A DNA stretch of 36,656 nt from CBDCUC01 sp965222485 (GTDB lineage Bacteria > Pseudomonadota > Alphaproteobacteria > Rhizobiales > Hyphomicrobiaceae): NCBI GenBank assembly GCA_965222485.1, contig CBDCUC010000023.1, positions 1-36,656 on the forward strand, in the 5' to 3' direction. Position numbers and translations under genes: made by a program. The notes beneath the pieces were generated by a model. It had not been told where the DNA came from and searched no databases. It saw nothing but the letters and a program-made list of their open reading frames with translations. Of this stretch, positions 16,251 through 23,754 are shown one piece after another; position 1 is the first letter of the stretch, and each line of letters opens with the position of its first letter.

Positions 16251-16272
16251 CGTCCGTCACGCGTCACGACAA
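16251..16272. repeat. Third copy of the GTCCGTCAC-nn-GTCACGAC element
   Basis: CGTCCGTCACGCGTCACGAC matches elements at 14569-14588 and 15557-15576, each lying upstream of one minus-strand cargo gene. The two-base spacer differs in each copy (CA, CT, GC). Confidence 0.6.
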
Positions 16273-16274
16273 TG

Positions 16275-16282
16275 CTTTTATG
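16275..16282 (+). promoter_or_regulatory. TATA-like box for the HerA operon
   Basis: CTTTTATG ends 22 bases before ATG 16305. A GAAGGAG lies four bases before the ATG, close for an SD site, so either reading is possible. Confidence 0.4.
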
Positions 16283-16304
16283 CGACTTCCTCGCGTGAAG
16301 GAGC

Positions 16305-16589
16305 ATGGATGATAAGGATTTCTTCAAGGCGTATGAAGCCCATCAGAACGAGAGCATTGATGACTACATCGCCCGGCACAGCGCAACGGACACAGAACTC
16401 AAAGATGTTATCTCGTTTCTGATCGATCACCGAGGTCAAATCCGGGATTGTGAGATCGAGAAGCTCGAGCACGAGACTCAGGAACTTATCAAGAAGCTTG
16501 CCGATAACAAGCGCCAGATTCTGATGGAAGAGCTATCCTGCTTTAAGGACACACTCGCACTGCACAAACGGCTTCTCAAGAAACGATGA
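16305..16589 (+). CDS. Small coiled-coil protein, HerA operon
   Basis: 94 residues, acidic then basic, almost wholly helical, with a coiled coil over about 50-92 (EIEKLEHETQELIKKLADNK). No named family. It overlaps the ATPase start as ATGA, so it probably binds or regulates the ATPase. Confidence 0.7.
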   Translation: MDDKDFFKAYEAHQNESIDDYIARHSATDTELKDVISFLIDHRGQIRDCEIEKLEHETQELIKKLADNKRQILMEELSCFKDTLALHKRLLKKR

Positions 16590-17962
16590 CGAGCCGCGAG
16601 ACCGAAGAGAAACTGCGCAAGCTTTCAGCGGTTGATGCAAAGATAGCGCAAAGTGCGTGGCGCCTTTATCTGTCGGGTCAGGGAGAGGAACGCAAGTTCG
16701 CTGACGATCTCATCGACGTTGTCGTCTCAAACAAGCTCAATAAAAGCTACGCACGTGGCATTTTTCTTGAACCGCCAGAAAAGAGAACGTGCGAGGGCGC
16801 CTACTCGCTTGGCCATGTCTGCTATCCCGAAGATAAGGTGTTTGCCCCGTTTGGTTTGCACGAGGATGAATGGATCAAGCATTTGCTCATTACGGGCATG
16901 ACGGGTGCCGGCAAGACCAATCTATCATTTCTCATTCTGCGTGAGCTTGTGTCAAAAGATAAACCGGTGCTCGTCTTTGACTGGAAGCGCAACTATCGCG
17001 ACTTGCTGCAGCTTGAAGCGTTCATACAGGCACACGTCTTTACGGTCGGAAACAAGACCTCACCGTTTGGCTTTAACCCGCTCATTCCGCCGCCAGACGT
17101 AACACCTGGCGAGTGGCTGATGAAGCTTGTGGACGTCTTGAAGCACGCCTACTTCGTGGGTGATGGCGTTGAGTACCTGCTGCGGGAAGCAATCGACTGG
17201 GTTTATGACAAATGCGGCGTACTCAGCGGCACAATGAAAGAAGCACCGACATTCTTACGCGTGCGTGATTACGTTAAACGCAAGCAAGTGCAAGGCCGCA
17301 TGATGTTATGGAAGGCCTCAGCTCTTCGAGTTCTGGAAAGCGTTTGCTTCAGGCACGGACTGGGACCGGTGATGAACCGGTCAAAACCTTGGGATTATGA
17401 AACACTACTAACAAAGCCAGTCATTCTCGAGCTTGATACGCTCTCAGACGTTGACAAAGTGTTTTTCACCGAAGCTATGGTTTTGTGGCTTTATGAATTT
17501 AGAAAGCGGGAAGGAAAAAGAGAAACCTTTAAGCACGCGATCGTCATTGAGGAAGGCCACCATATCTTATCTGAGATGAAGGAGCGGGCGGAAGGTGCCG
17601 AGACCATCATGGAGACATGCCTCAGGCAGATACGTGAGTTTGGCGAAGCGGTCATTGTCATTGATCAGGAACCAAGCAAGGTCTCAAATTCCATCAAGGC
17701 CAACACCTACACTAAGATCACGTTTAACCTGGGTAACGGCAAGGACATTTTGGACATTGCCAAGTGCATGAGCCTGGATGAAGAGGAAAGCGCGTGCATC
17801 AACCAGCTGGGCGTTGGTCATGCTGTTGTTGCCATGAAAGGACGCATCACGACACCGATCTACGTCCGGTTTCCAAAGATGGATATCGCGAAAGGCTTCA
17901 TCACCGATCAGCGCTTGCGGCAGAGACACCAGGCATCATCTTCTGTACCCAATACTCAGTGA
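16586..17962 (+). CDS. HerA/FtsK-type DNA-pumping ATPase (DUF87)
   Basis: 458 residues. Walker A is GMTGAGKT (104-111) and Walker B is AIVIEEGHH (318-326), with the strand VLVFDWKRNYRDLL after the first and CLRQIREFGEAVIVIDQEPS carrying the likely arginine finger and sensor. This is the HerA-like motor layout: a hexamer that threads DNA, used in archaeal plasmids and mobile elements for DNA transfer, segregation or packaging. The N-terminal 80 residues are helical. Followed by a T/C-rich tract from 17962 that may end transcription. The nearest resemblance I know is to DPANN plasmid ATPases. Confidence 0.85.
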   Translation: MTSRETEEKLRKLSAVDAKIAQSAWRLYLSGQGEERKFADDLIDVVVSNKLNKSYARGIFLEPPEKRTCEGAYSLGHVCYPEDKVFAPFGLHEDEWIKHLLITGMTGAGKTNLSFLILRELVSKDKPVLVFDWKRNYRDLLQLEAFIQAHVFTVGNKTSPFGFNPLIPPPDVTPGEWLMKLVDVLKHAYFVGDGVEYLLREAIDWVYDKCGVLSGTMKEAPTFLRVRDYVKRKQVQGRMMLWKASALRVLESVCFRHGLGPVMNRSKPWDYETLLTKPVILELDTLSDVDKVFFTEAMVLWLYEFRKREGKRETFKHAIVIEEGHHILSEMKERAEGAETIMETCLRQIREFGEAVIVIDQEPSKVSNSIKANTYTKITFNLGNGKDILDIAKCMSLDEEESACINQLGVGHAVVAMKGRITTPIYVRFPKMDIAKGFITDQRLRQRHQASSSVPNTQ

Positions 17963-18012
17963 AATTTTATCATCTTCTTTTCTTCTCCTTCTTCCTTCCT
18001 CTCCGTGCTACA
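17963..18012 (+). terminator. Pyrimidine tract, probable archaeal terminator
   Basis: After the ATPase stop the RNA-like strand carries long T/C runs (TTTTATCATCTTCTTTTC and on to about 18004) without a hairpin, the form of archaeal T-rich terminators. Confidence 0.4.
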
Positions 18013-18046
18013 GAATTTGTGATGTTCTTAGATGTCATAGTATTAG

Positions 18047-18406
18047 TTATGAAAATTCTTTTCTTCCCTTACTGATTTTACTCCCATGTGCACAGTCATG
18101 GGTCCCCTCCCACCGCCTACCCCACCCACCCACAGGGGAGTACTTGGCGCTTAAAAGGCTTGTACAAATTCTGTGTGCAGCGCTGATTGATGGGGTCATA
18201 CAGGTTCTACTGATTTTGTGTGCCGGTTCCGTCAGTTGCGGCTCATTCGCCAATCGATAAATCACATACGTGATAGGAAGAATAAAAAAACAAAAACAGA
18301 CACCAAAGATCAGTGACTCCTTACCACCACTCAGCAAGACAACAAAAACTGAAAAACCAAAAAAACTTAGACAACACCCAACAAGGCAGGACGTTACACG
18401 GTTCAT
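18047..18406 (-). CDS. Possible two-segment membrane protein
   Basis: 119 residues: two strong hydrophobic segments (CLVGCCLSFFGFSVFVVLL and LIFGVCFCFFILPITYVIY) near the N-terminus and a basic, glycine-rich tail. Its tail codons overlap a C-rich tract, and no family is known. The ATG at 18406 lies in the stem of an inverted repeat. It may be chance reading of an AT-biased spacer, so confidence is low. Confidence 0.3.
   Translation of the reverse strand: MNRVTSCLVGCCLSFFGFSVFVVLLSGGKESLIFGVCFCFFILPITYVIYRLANEPQLTEPAHKISRTCMTPSISAAHRICTSLLSAKYSPVGGWGRRWEGTHDCAHGSKISKGRKEFS
18104..18131 (-). other. G-quadruplex motif on the minus strand
   Basis: Read on the minus strand there are five runs of three or four G (spacers T, T, 8 bases, A) within 28 bases, meeting the G3+N1-8 rule. 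It lies in the spacer between the HerA operon and the next gene cluster. Confidence 0.5.
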
Positions 18407-18424
18407 CTAAAACACGATGAACCG
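18399..18424. repeat. 8-base inverted repeat
   Basis: CGGTTCAT (18399-18406) and ATGAACCG (18417-18424) with a 10-base loop. Could be an operator or a hairpin between divergent units. Apart from this, the pyrimidine tract, the G-rich motif and one doubtful frame, I see nothing in 17963-18718. Confidence 0.5.
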
Positions 18425-18718
18425 ATAGTGATGAAGTGATGATGCTTCGTATCATCCATCTTACTGACATGCAGATAGCAAGTCCTACTTCTCATCTCGC
18501 AGTTGCATGCCCTCTCCTCAACCGTTTGGTTTTTTTCTAGCCGAGGGTTCGTTTTGTCCTTCGTAAGTTTTCCCCCTCCCGCGCAGCTTTCGCGTGCTTT
18601 CCGGGGCGGCCGGCCGGCGGGCTGCCGCGGCACAGTCCTGAAAAACATAGCGATGACGAAAACCCGCAAGGATGCGTCCCTCATGAAAAAACAAAATAAG
18701 TTTTTCGGAGGTGAGCAC

Positions 18719-19066
18719 ATGAACGTGCAAGAGAATGAGAGTAGGCGGCTATCGCAAGCCGAGATGGAAGAGGAGATGGACGGTTGCGAGGCACCGTGGT
18801 TGTGTCCTAAGGCGTGCTACGAGGCGTGCCGAGGTTGTGTCAGAAAACGAAAAGGGGGTCGCAAAAACGCGACCCCTGTTTCGGCTGCGCGAGCGAAACA
18901 GCCAGCGGCACCCACAGCCATGCAGCTGCGCCAGATTGAGAAGTTGGCGCAGGCGGCCGGACTTATAGTGAAGCCCGAGACAGTAACATCGTCTGATGTG
19001 GCGGAACGGTTGATCTTCCAGTTAGCACTGCTTGAGGCTCGGATGAGCGGCAAGCGGTGGCTGTAA
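18719..19066 (+). CDS. Cys-cluster hypothetical protein
   Basis: 115 residues. The start is fixed by GGAGGTGAG seven bases before ATG 18719, the strongest SD in the window. An acidic N-terminus leads to a Cys cluster (CEAPWLCPKACYEACRGC) that could hold zinc or iron-sulfur, a basic linker, and a helical C-terminus (AMQLRQIEKLAQAAGLIV, RLIFQLALLEARMSG). Not a named family. First gene of a plus-strand cluster running to 20.1 kb; a nucleic-acid binding role is plausible but unproven. Confidence 0.65.
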   Translation: MNVQENESRRLSQAEMEEEMDGCEAPWLCPKACYEACRGCVRKRKGGRKNATPVSAARAKQPAAPTAMQLRQIEKLAQAAGLIVKPETVTSSDVAERLIFQLALLEARMSGKRWL

Positions 19067-19082
19067 CAACGGCGCACAAGCG

Positions 19083-19090
19083 ATTTAAGC
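19083..19090 (+). promoter_or_regulatory. TATA-like box before the gene at 19125
   Basis: ATTTAAGC ends 34 bases before ATG 19125, and GAGGTGA at 19112-19118 provides the ribosome site, so this gene has a short leader. Confidence 0.4.
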
Positions 19091-19124
19091 GCGGGAGCGA
19101 TAAGGAGTATTGAGGTGAGTTTTT

Positions 19125-19367
19125 ATGACCAGTTTGGAAAAAAGAATTCAAGTGGGCGCATGTAGCGCCTCTGTGTTTGTGAATGAAGTTGACACCAAGG
19201 AGGGAAAGATGCCCGTCAGGAATGTGGTGTTGCAGCGGACCTATAAGGACAAGGACGGCCAGTACCAGCACACCAATAGTTACGGCATCAATGATCTGCC
19301 CAAGGCGATGCTGGCTTTAAGCAAGGCGTACGAGCATCTGGTTTACTCGAACAAAACAGGTGACTGA
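19125..19367 (+). CDS. Small conserved hypothetical protein
   Basis: 80 residues: RIQVGACSASVFVNEVDTKE, then VVLQRTYKDKDGQYQHTNSYG and LPKAMLALSKAYEHLV. I have seen this pattern in small genes of DPANN archaea and some bacteria; it looks like a beta-sheet with a C-terminal helix, similar to single-strand or transcription-associated DNA-binding folds. Function unknown. SD GAGGTGA seven bases upstream. Confidence 0.7.
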   Translation: MTSLEKRIQVGACSASVFVNEVDTKEGKMPVRNVVLQRTYKDKDGQYQHTNSYGINDLPKAMLALSKAYEHLVYSNKTGD

Positions 19368-19397
19368 ACCGTTTGTGGGTCTAACGGGCGGTCAAGA

Positions 19398-19405
19398 CTT
19401 ATAAC
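19398..19405 (+). promoter_or_regulatory. Archaeal-type TATA box, leaderless
   Basis: CTTATAAC preceded by AAGA ends 25 bases before ATG 19431, with no SD between, matching the leaderless spacing elsewhere in the block. Confidence 0.5.
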
Positions 19406-19430
19406 GTGAGCCCGCTTTGTAGATCATGAC

Positions 19431-19661
19431 ATGGTCAGAAATCATAGGGTTCAGGTGCGCTTGACGCGCGATCAATATGAAAAGCTTAAGACACTGTGCC
19501 AGACGCGCGGCTTTGGCAGCATGTCAGCGTACCTGCGCTTTATGAGCCTTGACCAGGATCTCATGCTGCAACAACAGGTGCACGAGATACATGCGCACTT
19601 GCTCTCTGAGACGACAAAGAAAGTGCGCCCCAAAACCCTCTCTCAATCTTCCAAGACATGA
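19431..19661 (+). CDS. Ribbon-helix-helix DNA-binding protein
   Basis: 76 residues. HRVQVRLTRDQYEKLKTLCQ forms the beta-strand and first helix and GFGSMSAYLRFMSLDQDLML the second helix of an RHH fold. Such proteins bind operators as dimers and often control plasmid copy number or partition. The stop overlaps the start of the coiled-coil gene as ATGA, a pairing I recall from DPANN genomes. Confidence 0.75.
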   Translation: MVRNHRVQVRLTRDQYEKLKTLCQTRGFGSMSAYLRFMSLDQDLMLQQQVHEIHAHLLSETTKKVRPKTLSQSSKT

Positions 19662-20131
19662 ACGACTATGGACCGCATGCTCATTGGCTATTGTACCTAG
19701 TGGATACACTGCCAGAAAAGCGTGAAGCGGACGAAGTGCAAGAGGATGGCGGCGGTATCGCGGGGCTTGTTGGTGCACGTGTCGAAAGCCTGGCAACGAT
19801 CGTGTCAGACATACAGAGCGAGCTTGCGAAGCGCTCATCGCTATCCCGTGCTGTGCTTGATTGCATTGAAGAGCACTACCTCTATGTGAAGGCAAAACTT
19901 CTGGAGCTTGAGCGCTGGCCGCTTTCAAGCGACCGGGCCATTGAGCAGAGACGGTCAAAGCTTGAGGGAACCCTGGATCAGCTCGCCCAAGAGTTGCGGC
20001 GGGAGCGCGTGCAGTGCTGGCAGGACAAGAGCCGGCTCAAGAGTGAGCTATGGCGCTGGTTCAAGGAGTATTCTGATCTGGCCGGTCGGATGCGGCTTAT
20101 TGATGATGATGGAAAAGGAACGAGGGGATAA
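19658..20131 (+). CDS. Coiled-coil protein paired with the RHH gene
   Basis: 157 residues, nearly all helix: LATIVSDIQSELAKRSSLSR, then EEHYLYVKAKLLELERWPLS, LEGTLDQLAQELRRERVQCW and LKSELWRWFKEYSDLAGRMR. The Trp-rich, heptad-like second half matches a family I associate with DPANN plasmids. It is translated with the RHH gene (four-base overlap) and may work with it in segregation or gene control. No enzyme motif. Confidence 0.7.
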   Translation: MNDYGPHAHWLLYLVDTLPEKREADEVQEDGGGIAGLVGARVESLATIVSDIQSELAKRSSLSRAVLDCIEEHYLYVKAKLLELERWPLSSDRAIEQRRSKLEGTLDQLAQELRRERVQCWQDKSRLKSELWRWFKEYSDLAGRMRLIDDDGKGTRG

Positions 20132-20249
20132 GGAACGGGAAGAGCTCGAGGAGCCGGAGTGGCTGAGACGACTGTACAATGCGCTCTTTACAAACGCAGC
20201 GAACACCCGAGAAGCAAGCAAGAACCGCAAGCATACACATCGAGGATAA
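20103..20249 (+). CDS. Possible 48-residue peptide
   Basis: Starts within the last codons of the coiled-coil gene in another frame. Charged helix MMMEKERGDKEREELEEPEW followed by RLYNALFTNAANTREASKNR. No SD, no family. The overlapping start suggests coupling, but length makes chance possible. The rest of 20250-20391 holds nothing I can name. Confidence 0.3.
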   Translation: MMMEKERGDKEREELEEPEWLRRLYNALFTNAANTREASKNRKHTHRG

Positions 20250-20391
20250 TAAATTGACCTCCCCGGACGAACGCCTACTTCTGGATGGACAGGTAGGTGC
20301 CACCCCATTTTCTTGCATACGCTCCGCCTTGCACACCAATTTGGTTTTTCTTTGAGATGGGGTTCGTTAATTTGCTCGAAAATTGCACCCA

Positions 20392-22053
20392 CTAAAGTCC
20401 TAACAAGCCAGTTATATATACTGCGGAGCCGGAACCGCCTAACGCAGCCTTCATCACGAGATCAGCCAAACCGAAACCTGAAAAATCGAAAAGTAGAATG
20501 GTGCCGATAACAAAGACGGCGACACTCACAAAAGCTAAAAGATCCAACAAAAAATCAACATAGACAATCTGGGCTATATCCGTTCTTGATAGATCATTTA
20601 AATTAATGTTTCTTACCATTGACATAAACAATCGACTTGGAACGTTCATCCAAAAACCTGCCACAAAAATGACGGTCGCATGGATTATTGTCGGCAACAT
20701 TGTTGACCATAGCATAATGGTTATCCAAAGGGATTCGGCAGCGAGTGGCGCCGCCTGTGCCTGGAAAATAATCTCTTCAACATTCATAATACTACTGCTG
20801 AGAAAAACATGACTGTACCATAAATCAAATACAGAGATTGCTAAGGCTATCGAGAAAGCTAGCATCAACAACAATCCAAAAGCGAGAGCAAGGTCGATTA
20901 CGCCATAAACCAATAACAACGAAAACCTAAGTGGGTCCGCGTCGAGTATCAATCTTCCAATAGAACGACTCACGCCGAACGAGAGGCTATCAAACAGTCC
21001 ATTGAAAAACGGCAACAGCCACGTGAAAATCAGAAGAGTAGTTATGACATTGCTGTAACTTGGGTAATAAAAAAGGGCCACTAGGCATATTATCCCGCAA
21101 CCCAAAACAATAACCGTGGTAGATAGCACACCGGCTACAGCATTTTTTCGCCCCGACATCACCACGCCTGCGCCCGCTATCACCGCAAACAGAACCGTCA
21201 CAGGGAATATGTTAGCATCCCCTGCATTTGCTAACGTTAGTAGGCCCAGCATAATGGATACTACAGTAACTATTGCTATTGCTACCATGCTGGTAACAGT
21301 GTGGAATATTTTGGAATGTATGCCGAACACCAAACGGGCCATTGCTCCGAAACCAGAGGCTAGCAGTGCACCGGCTCCAATGGATGATACCAGTATAGCG
21401 ATAGCCATCGATGCGGTTATCTTGCTCCCTTCGACAATGAGCAACTGGTCAAACGCTAAGTAGCTTATCAGGAAACCAGAAACACTTGTCGCTATAAGGC
21501 AGGCCAGCCCCACTGACATCCCGGATCCATAGCAGCCTAGCCTCAGGTCCTCGACTGCATCTTTGAATTTATCGGATATAACGAGTGTAACAAAGCCAAA
21601 GACGGCAGTTAGGCCAATGAACGTCCATTTTTGTTGTGGAGGTACTCCGGTTGGTAATACGACAATGTTTCCGATTTCACCGTTTCCGAGCACCCACGAG
21701 AGAAGGAACAAACCCACCGCATAGTACAAGGCGAAAGAGATGCAGAAACTAAATAACTCAGCTGAAAACGATGTGTCACCTCCAATTTTCTTCGCTTTCT
21801 GGAGGGTGAAACTCAAAAGGTTTTTATATAACAGAAGGTACTTTCCATGATTGATGGTCCATAAGTACCCTTGGATTGCGCTCGCTCTATCATTGGGGTT
21901 CAGTGCGATATAATGAAAGTACTTTAGAACAGCCCCAATAGACATAAAGGCGAATACAAATGCAATTCCGAGTGTGGTGGCATCGCCATAGCTGACATTC
22001 ACAAAGGAATATGTTGGATGTTGGGTAGTAAGCCAAACACTGGCAAATGCCAT
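20392..22053 (-). CDS. Polytopic membrane half of a TIR protein
   Basis: 553 residues from the first Met, with about twelve or more membrane segments, many Gly/Ala/Ile-rich (for example WTFIGLTAVFGFVTLVISDK, GAGALLASGFGAMARLVFG). No transporter signature is recognised. The frame is open upstream of 22053 to at least 22293 and there continues the TIR protein (PPLGFTGRQTLDLSPPSQLS, then RDKLVAELLPSIRAF), so the natural product is probably one TIR-linker-membrane protein. As it stands it would be made only by internal starting or frameshifting. A membrane-embedded partner would fit a TIR effector that injures the membrane or senses damage there. Confidence 0.65.
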   Translation of the reverse strand: MAFASVWLTTQHPTYSFVNVSYGDATTLGIAFVFAFMSIGAVLKYFHYIALNPNDRASAIQGYLWTINHGKYLLLYKNLLSFTLQKAKKIGGDTSFSAELFSFCISFALYYAVGLFLLSWVLGNGEIGNIVVLPTGVPPQQKWTFIGLTAVFGFVTLVISDKFKDAVEDLRLGCYGSGMSVGLACLIATSVSGFLISYLAFDQLLIVEGSKITASMAIAILVSSIGAGALLASGFGAMARLVFGIHSKIFHTVTSMVAIAIVTVVSIMLGLLTLANAGDANIFPVTVLFAVIAGAGVVMSGRKNAVAGVLSTTVIVLGCGIICLVALFYYPSYSNVITTLLIFTWLLPFFNGLFDSLSFGVSRSIGRLILDADPLRFSLLLVYGVIDLALAFGLLLMLAFSIALAISVFDLWYSHVFLSSSIMNVEEIIFQAQAAPLAAESLWITIMLWSTMLPTIIHATVIFVAGFWMNVPSRLFMSMVRNINLNDLSRTDIAQIVYVDFLLDLLAFVSVAVFVIGTILLFDFSGFGLADLVMKAALGGSGSAVYITGLLGL

Positions 22054-22097
22054 CGTGATGACTGATAGTGGGAATATGGGTGCGATGAAGGGGTTCG

Positions 22098-22568
22098 TTA
22101 GGGAAGGTGCACGTGGACCATTTTGAGATCTATCTTTACTAGCAGTCGTGGAAGAGGGTTCTGATTCGGCGATACCTTGATTGGTTCTGAAAGCGCGAAT
22201 GGAAGGTAACAGCTCAGCAACAAGTTTATCCCGGCTGAGTTGCGACGGTGGCGAGAGGTCGAGCGTTTGACGTCCGGTAAAACCGAGTGGGGGTTCACCA
22301 TGTCTAGTTTTACTGGAAGAAATGTTCTGTAGTTCTTTGCCCTCTCAGCCTCTTCGTAGACCCATTCACTTTGGACGGAGTCCTTGGTCCAGAAGACAAT
22401 GACGAGATACGCTGCAGCAAGCTTGCTATCGAGAACATGGGGGAAGAAATCGCCGCGTCGAAGGTCCTGATCCCAATAGACACTCCAGCCCTGCTCTTTG
22501 ATGAGGTCAACAATGGGTTTGACTCTATCGTAGTCCGAGCGGCTATAGCTTATAAAAATGTGTGTCAA
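22098..22568 (-). CDS. TIR domain, N-terminal half of split gene
   Basis: TTG start at 22568; an in-frame TGA two codons upstream rules out longer forms. A TIR domain covers about 1-92: THIFISYSRSDYDRVKPIVD, GWSVYWDQDLRRGDFF, and VIVFWTKDSVQSEWVYEEAE with the likely NADase glutamate Glu73 in the S-x-W-x3-E site. TIR domains in defence systems break down NAD+ or make signal nucleotides. After VNP the frame drifts into an unrelated Arg/Ser stretch, while the -1 frame keeps the expected PPLGFTG. The break is at a run of five G (22289-22293); one more base would restore one gene of about 725 residues. Confidence 0.75.
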   Translation of the reverse strand: MTHIFISYSRSDYDRVKPIVDLIKEQGWSVYWDQDLRRGDFFPHVLDSKLAAAYLVIVFWTKDSVQSEWVYEEAERAKNYRTFLPVKLDMVNPHSVLPDVKRSTSRHRRNSAGINLLLSCYLPFALSEPIKVSPNQNPLPRLLVKIDLKMVHVHLP

Positions 22569-22913
22569 TCGTCAGGCCGCCAAGCTAGCTTTAACTGGTT
22601 CTGAAGAAGCACTTAGTGTTGGGGTAAGCTGTATCATACAGTCTCTCACAGGTGTGTTTGGAAGACAATTAGGGCTTCCGACACTGCAACAGGGGTATGA
22701 CAACCAGCCGGTCAGTGGGCGCTGCATTAGGAACAAAAGAAGAGATGCTGGAGACTGATTTCGCGCAAGCGTGCTGGAAATAGGGTTCCAGAGTGTTCCT
22801 TGGAGTTGCCGGTTAGGGCAGCAGGTTGGGAATAGCACTTTCGTTGCTTGGCAGCTCCTATCGAAGTTGATCGGCGACATATCGCCGAGGTCGGAGTGAC
22901 GATGACCTGAATT

Positions 22914-23069
22914 CTACCAGCCTTCGATGAACGGGAGGATGGAGATGGGTACCTCGGCCTTGGACCGGAACGTTCTCCAATCCAGCAACTCACATTCGAG
23001 CGTCGAGAAGAAGCTCTCGCGCAGCGCATTGTCGTAGGCACGGCCGAGAGAACCAATCATCTGGTCGAC
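22914..23069 (-). pseudogene. IS3-type transposase C-terminal remnant
   Basis: Reading the minus strand gives VDQMIGSLGRAYDNALRESF and FSTLECELLDWRTF, then FIEGW and a stop. This is the end of an IS3-family OrfB (the S-x-G-D-x-Y-D-N-A and E-x-F-F-x-T-L-E-x-E signatures) with its last catalytic Glu region. No upstream part of the gene and no element ends are present. The rest of 22569-23171 shows nothing else. Confidence 0.8.
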
Positions 23070-23171
23070 TGATCAGCTCAGTGTGTGTGCGAGGCGCGAA
23101 ATAAGAGTCTAACAGAGCGGGTAATGTTTACGGCGTCAGCTCGCCCGGACTAGGTGATCAAGGGGCGAGAG

Positions 23172-23375
23172 TTAGACAGAATCGGTTAGCTGTTTGATTT
23201 GAGATATTTTGGCGCATAGGGCTTTGTGCTCTTTCAATGCGCCCTCAAGATTCATTATTATCCAGTCGCGATCCTTCTGATCTTTGGGTTTACCCTCCTT
23301 TAGCAGTGCTATCGTCTTATCTATGACAAGTTCAATGGCGCCCAATTCGGAATACGTACGTTTTTTTCCAAACAT
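23172..23375 (-). CDS. Small helical protein with archaeal-type promoter
   Basis: 67 residues, helical and basic/acidic mixed (ELGAIELVIDKTIALLKEGK, IIMNLEGALKEHKALCAKIS). No family known. ATG 23375 lies 21 bases from the TATA-like GTATTTAAAC at 23406-23397 with a purine-rich GAAAA before it, so the mRNA is probably leaderless. A short regulator or partner peptide is possible. Confidence 0.55.
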   Translation of the reverse strand: MFGKKRTYSELGAIELVIDKTIALLKEGKPKDQKDRDWIIMNLEGALKEHKALCAKISQIKQLTDSV

Positions 23376-23396
23376 TCATCTAGCATTTCCTCGGAT

Positions 23397-23406
23397 GTTT
23401 AAATAC
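23397..23406 (-). promoter_or_regulatory. TATA-like box, possibly bidirectional
   Basis: Minus strand GTATTTAAAC, behind AGAAAA. Because TTTAAA is symmetric, the same site could start the candidate RNA at about 23421 on the plus strand. Confidence 0.5.
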
Positions 23407-23420
23407 TTTTCTAGGTATCT

Positions 23421-23575
23421 CGGTTGGTACAATGGAATGGGGTGGTAGGCGGGCAAGCTTCAAAGCGACGATGGAGCGCCAAGCGCCGGGTGTCCGCCAT
23501 CGCGAACCTTGCTCCAGCGGTCAGCCAAAATGCACCTCAGGCGCGATGGTGGGAGAAGTCCGGGCTAGGACGACC
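23421..23575 (+). ncRNA. Candidate structured RNA
   Basis: The stretch has no credible protein frame but two competing stem sets. CCATCGCG (23497-23504) pairs perfectly with CGCGATGG (23542-23549); CGATGG (23469-23474) can pair with the same CCATCG; and GGCGGGCA (23448-23455) pairs with TGTCCGCC (23491-23498). A TATA-like box stands upstream (23397-23406) and another begins at 23590, so it is framed like an independent transcript or a long leader of the integrase. Confidence 0.4.
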
Positions 23576-23589
23576 TGGGCAATCGAAAG

Positions 23590-23599
23590 ATATTTAAAC
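23590..23599 (+). promoter_or_regulatory. TATA-like box upstream of integrase region
   Basis: ATATTTAAAC behind CGAAAG, a good BRE/TATA match. It lies 155 bases before the integrase start, so it may drive a leader or small RNA; the nearer box at 23720 suits the gene better. Confidence 0.45.
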
Positions 23600-23719
23600 T
23601 TCGGTGTCTCAAAAGGTGTTGATAGTTCCACGCGCGAATTTGAAAACTGGGGCATTAGCACATTCGTGACGAGGGCCCACCGGGGGCTTTCAGACACCGA
23701 TGTACCAGTGCCCTACAAA

Positions 23720-23729
23720 TTTATTAAAC
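23720..23729 (+). promoter_or_regulatory. Archaeal-type TATA box of the integrase, leaderless
   Basis: TTTATTAAAC ends 25 bases before ATG 23755 with no SD in between. It decides the start at 23755 over the longer 23734 form. Confidence 0.55.
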
Positions 23730-23754
23730 GTGAGTGGTGACACTTCAGGGCACA

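Noticed and set aside
18420..18470. C box (GTGATGA) and D box (CTGA) resembling an archaeal C/D sRNA
   Set aside because: No D'/C' pair and the spacing is too short for two guides; matches of this length occur by chance.
23553..23566. GAGAAGTCCGGGCT looking like RNase P RNA region CR I
   Set aside because: CR IV/V (ACAGAA...GGCTTA) and the P4 partner are absent.
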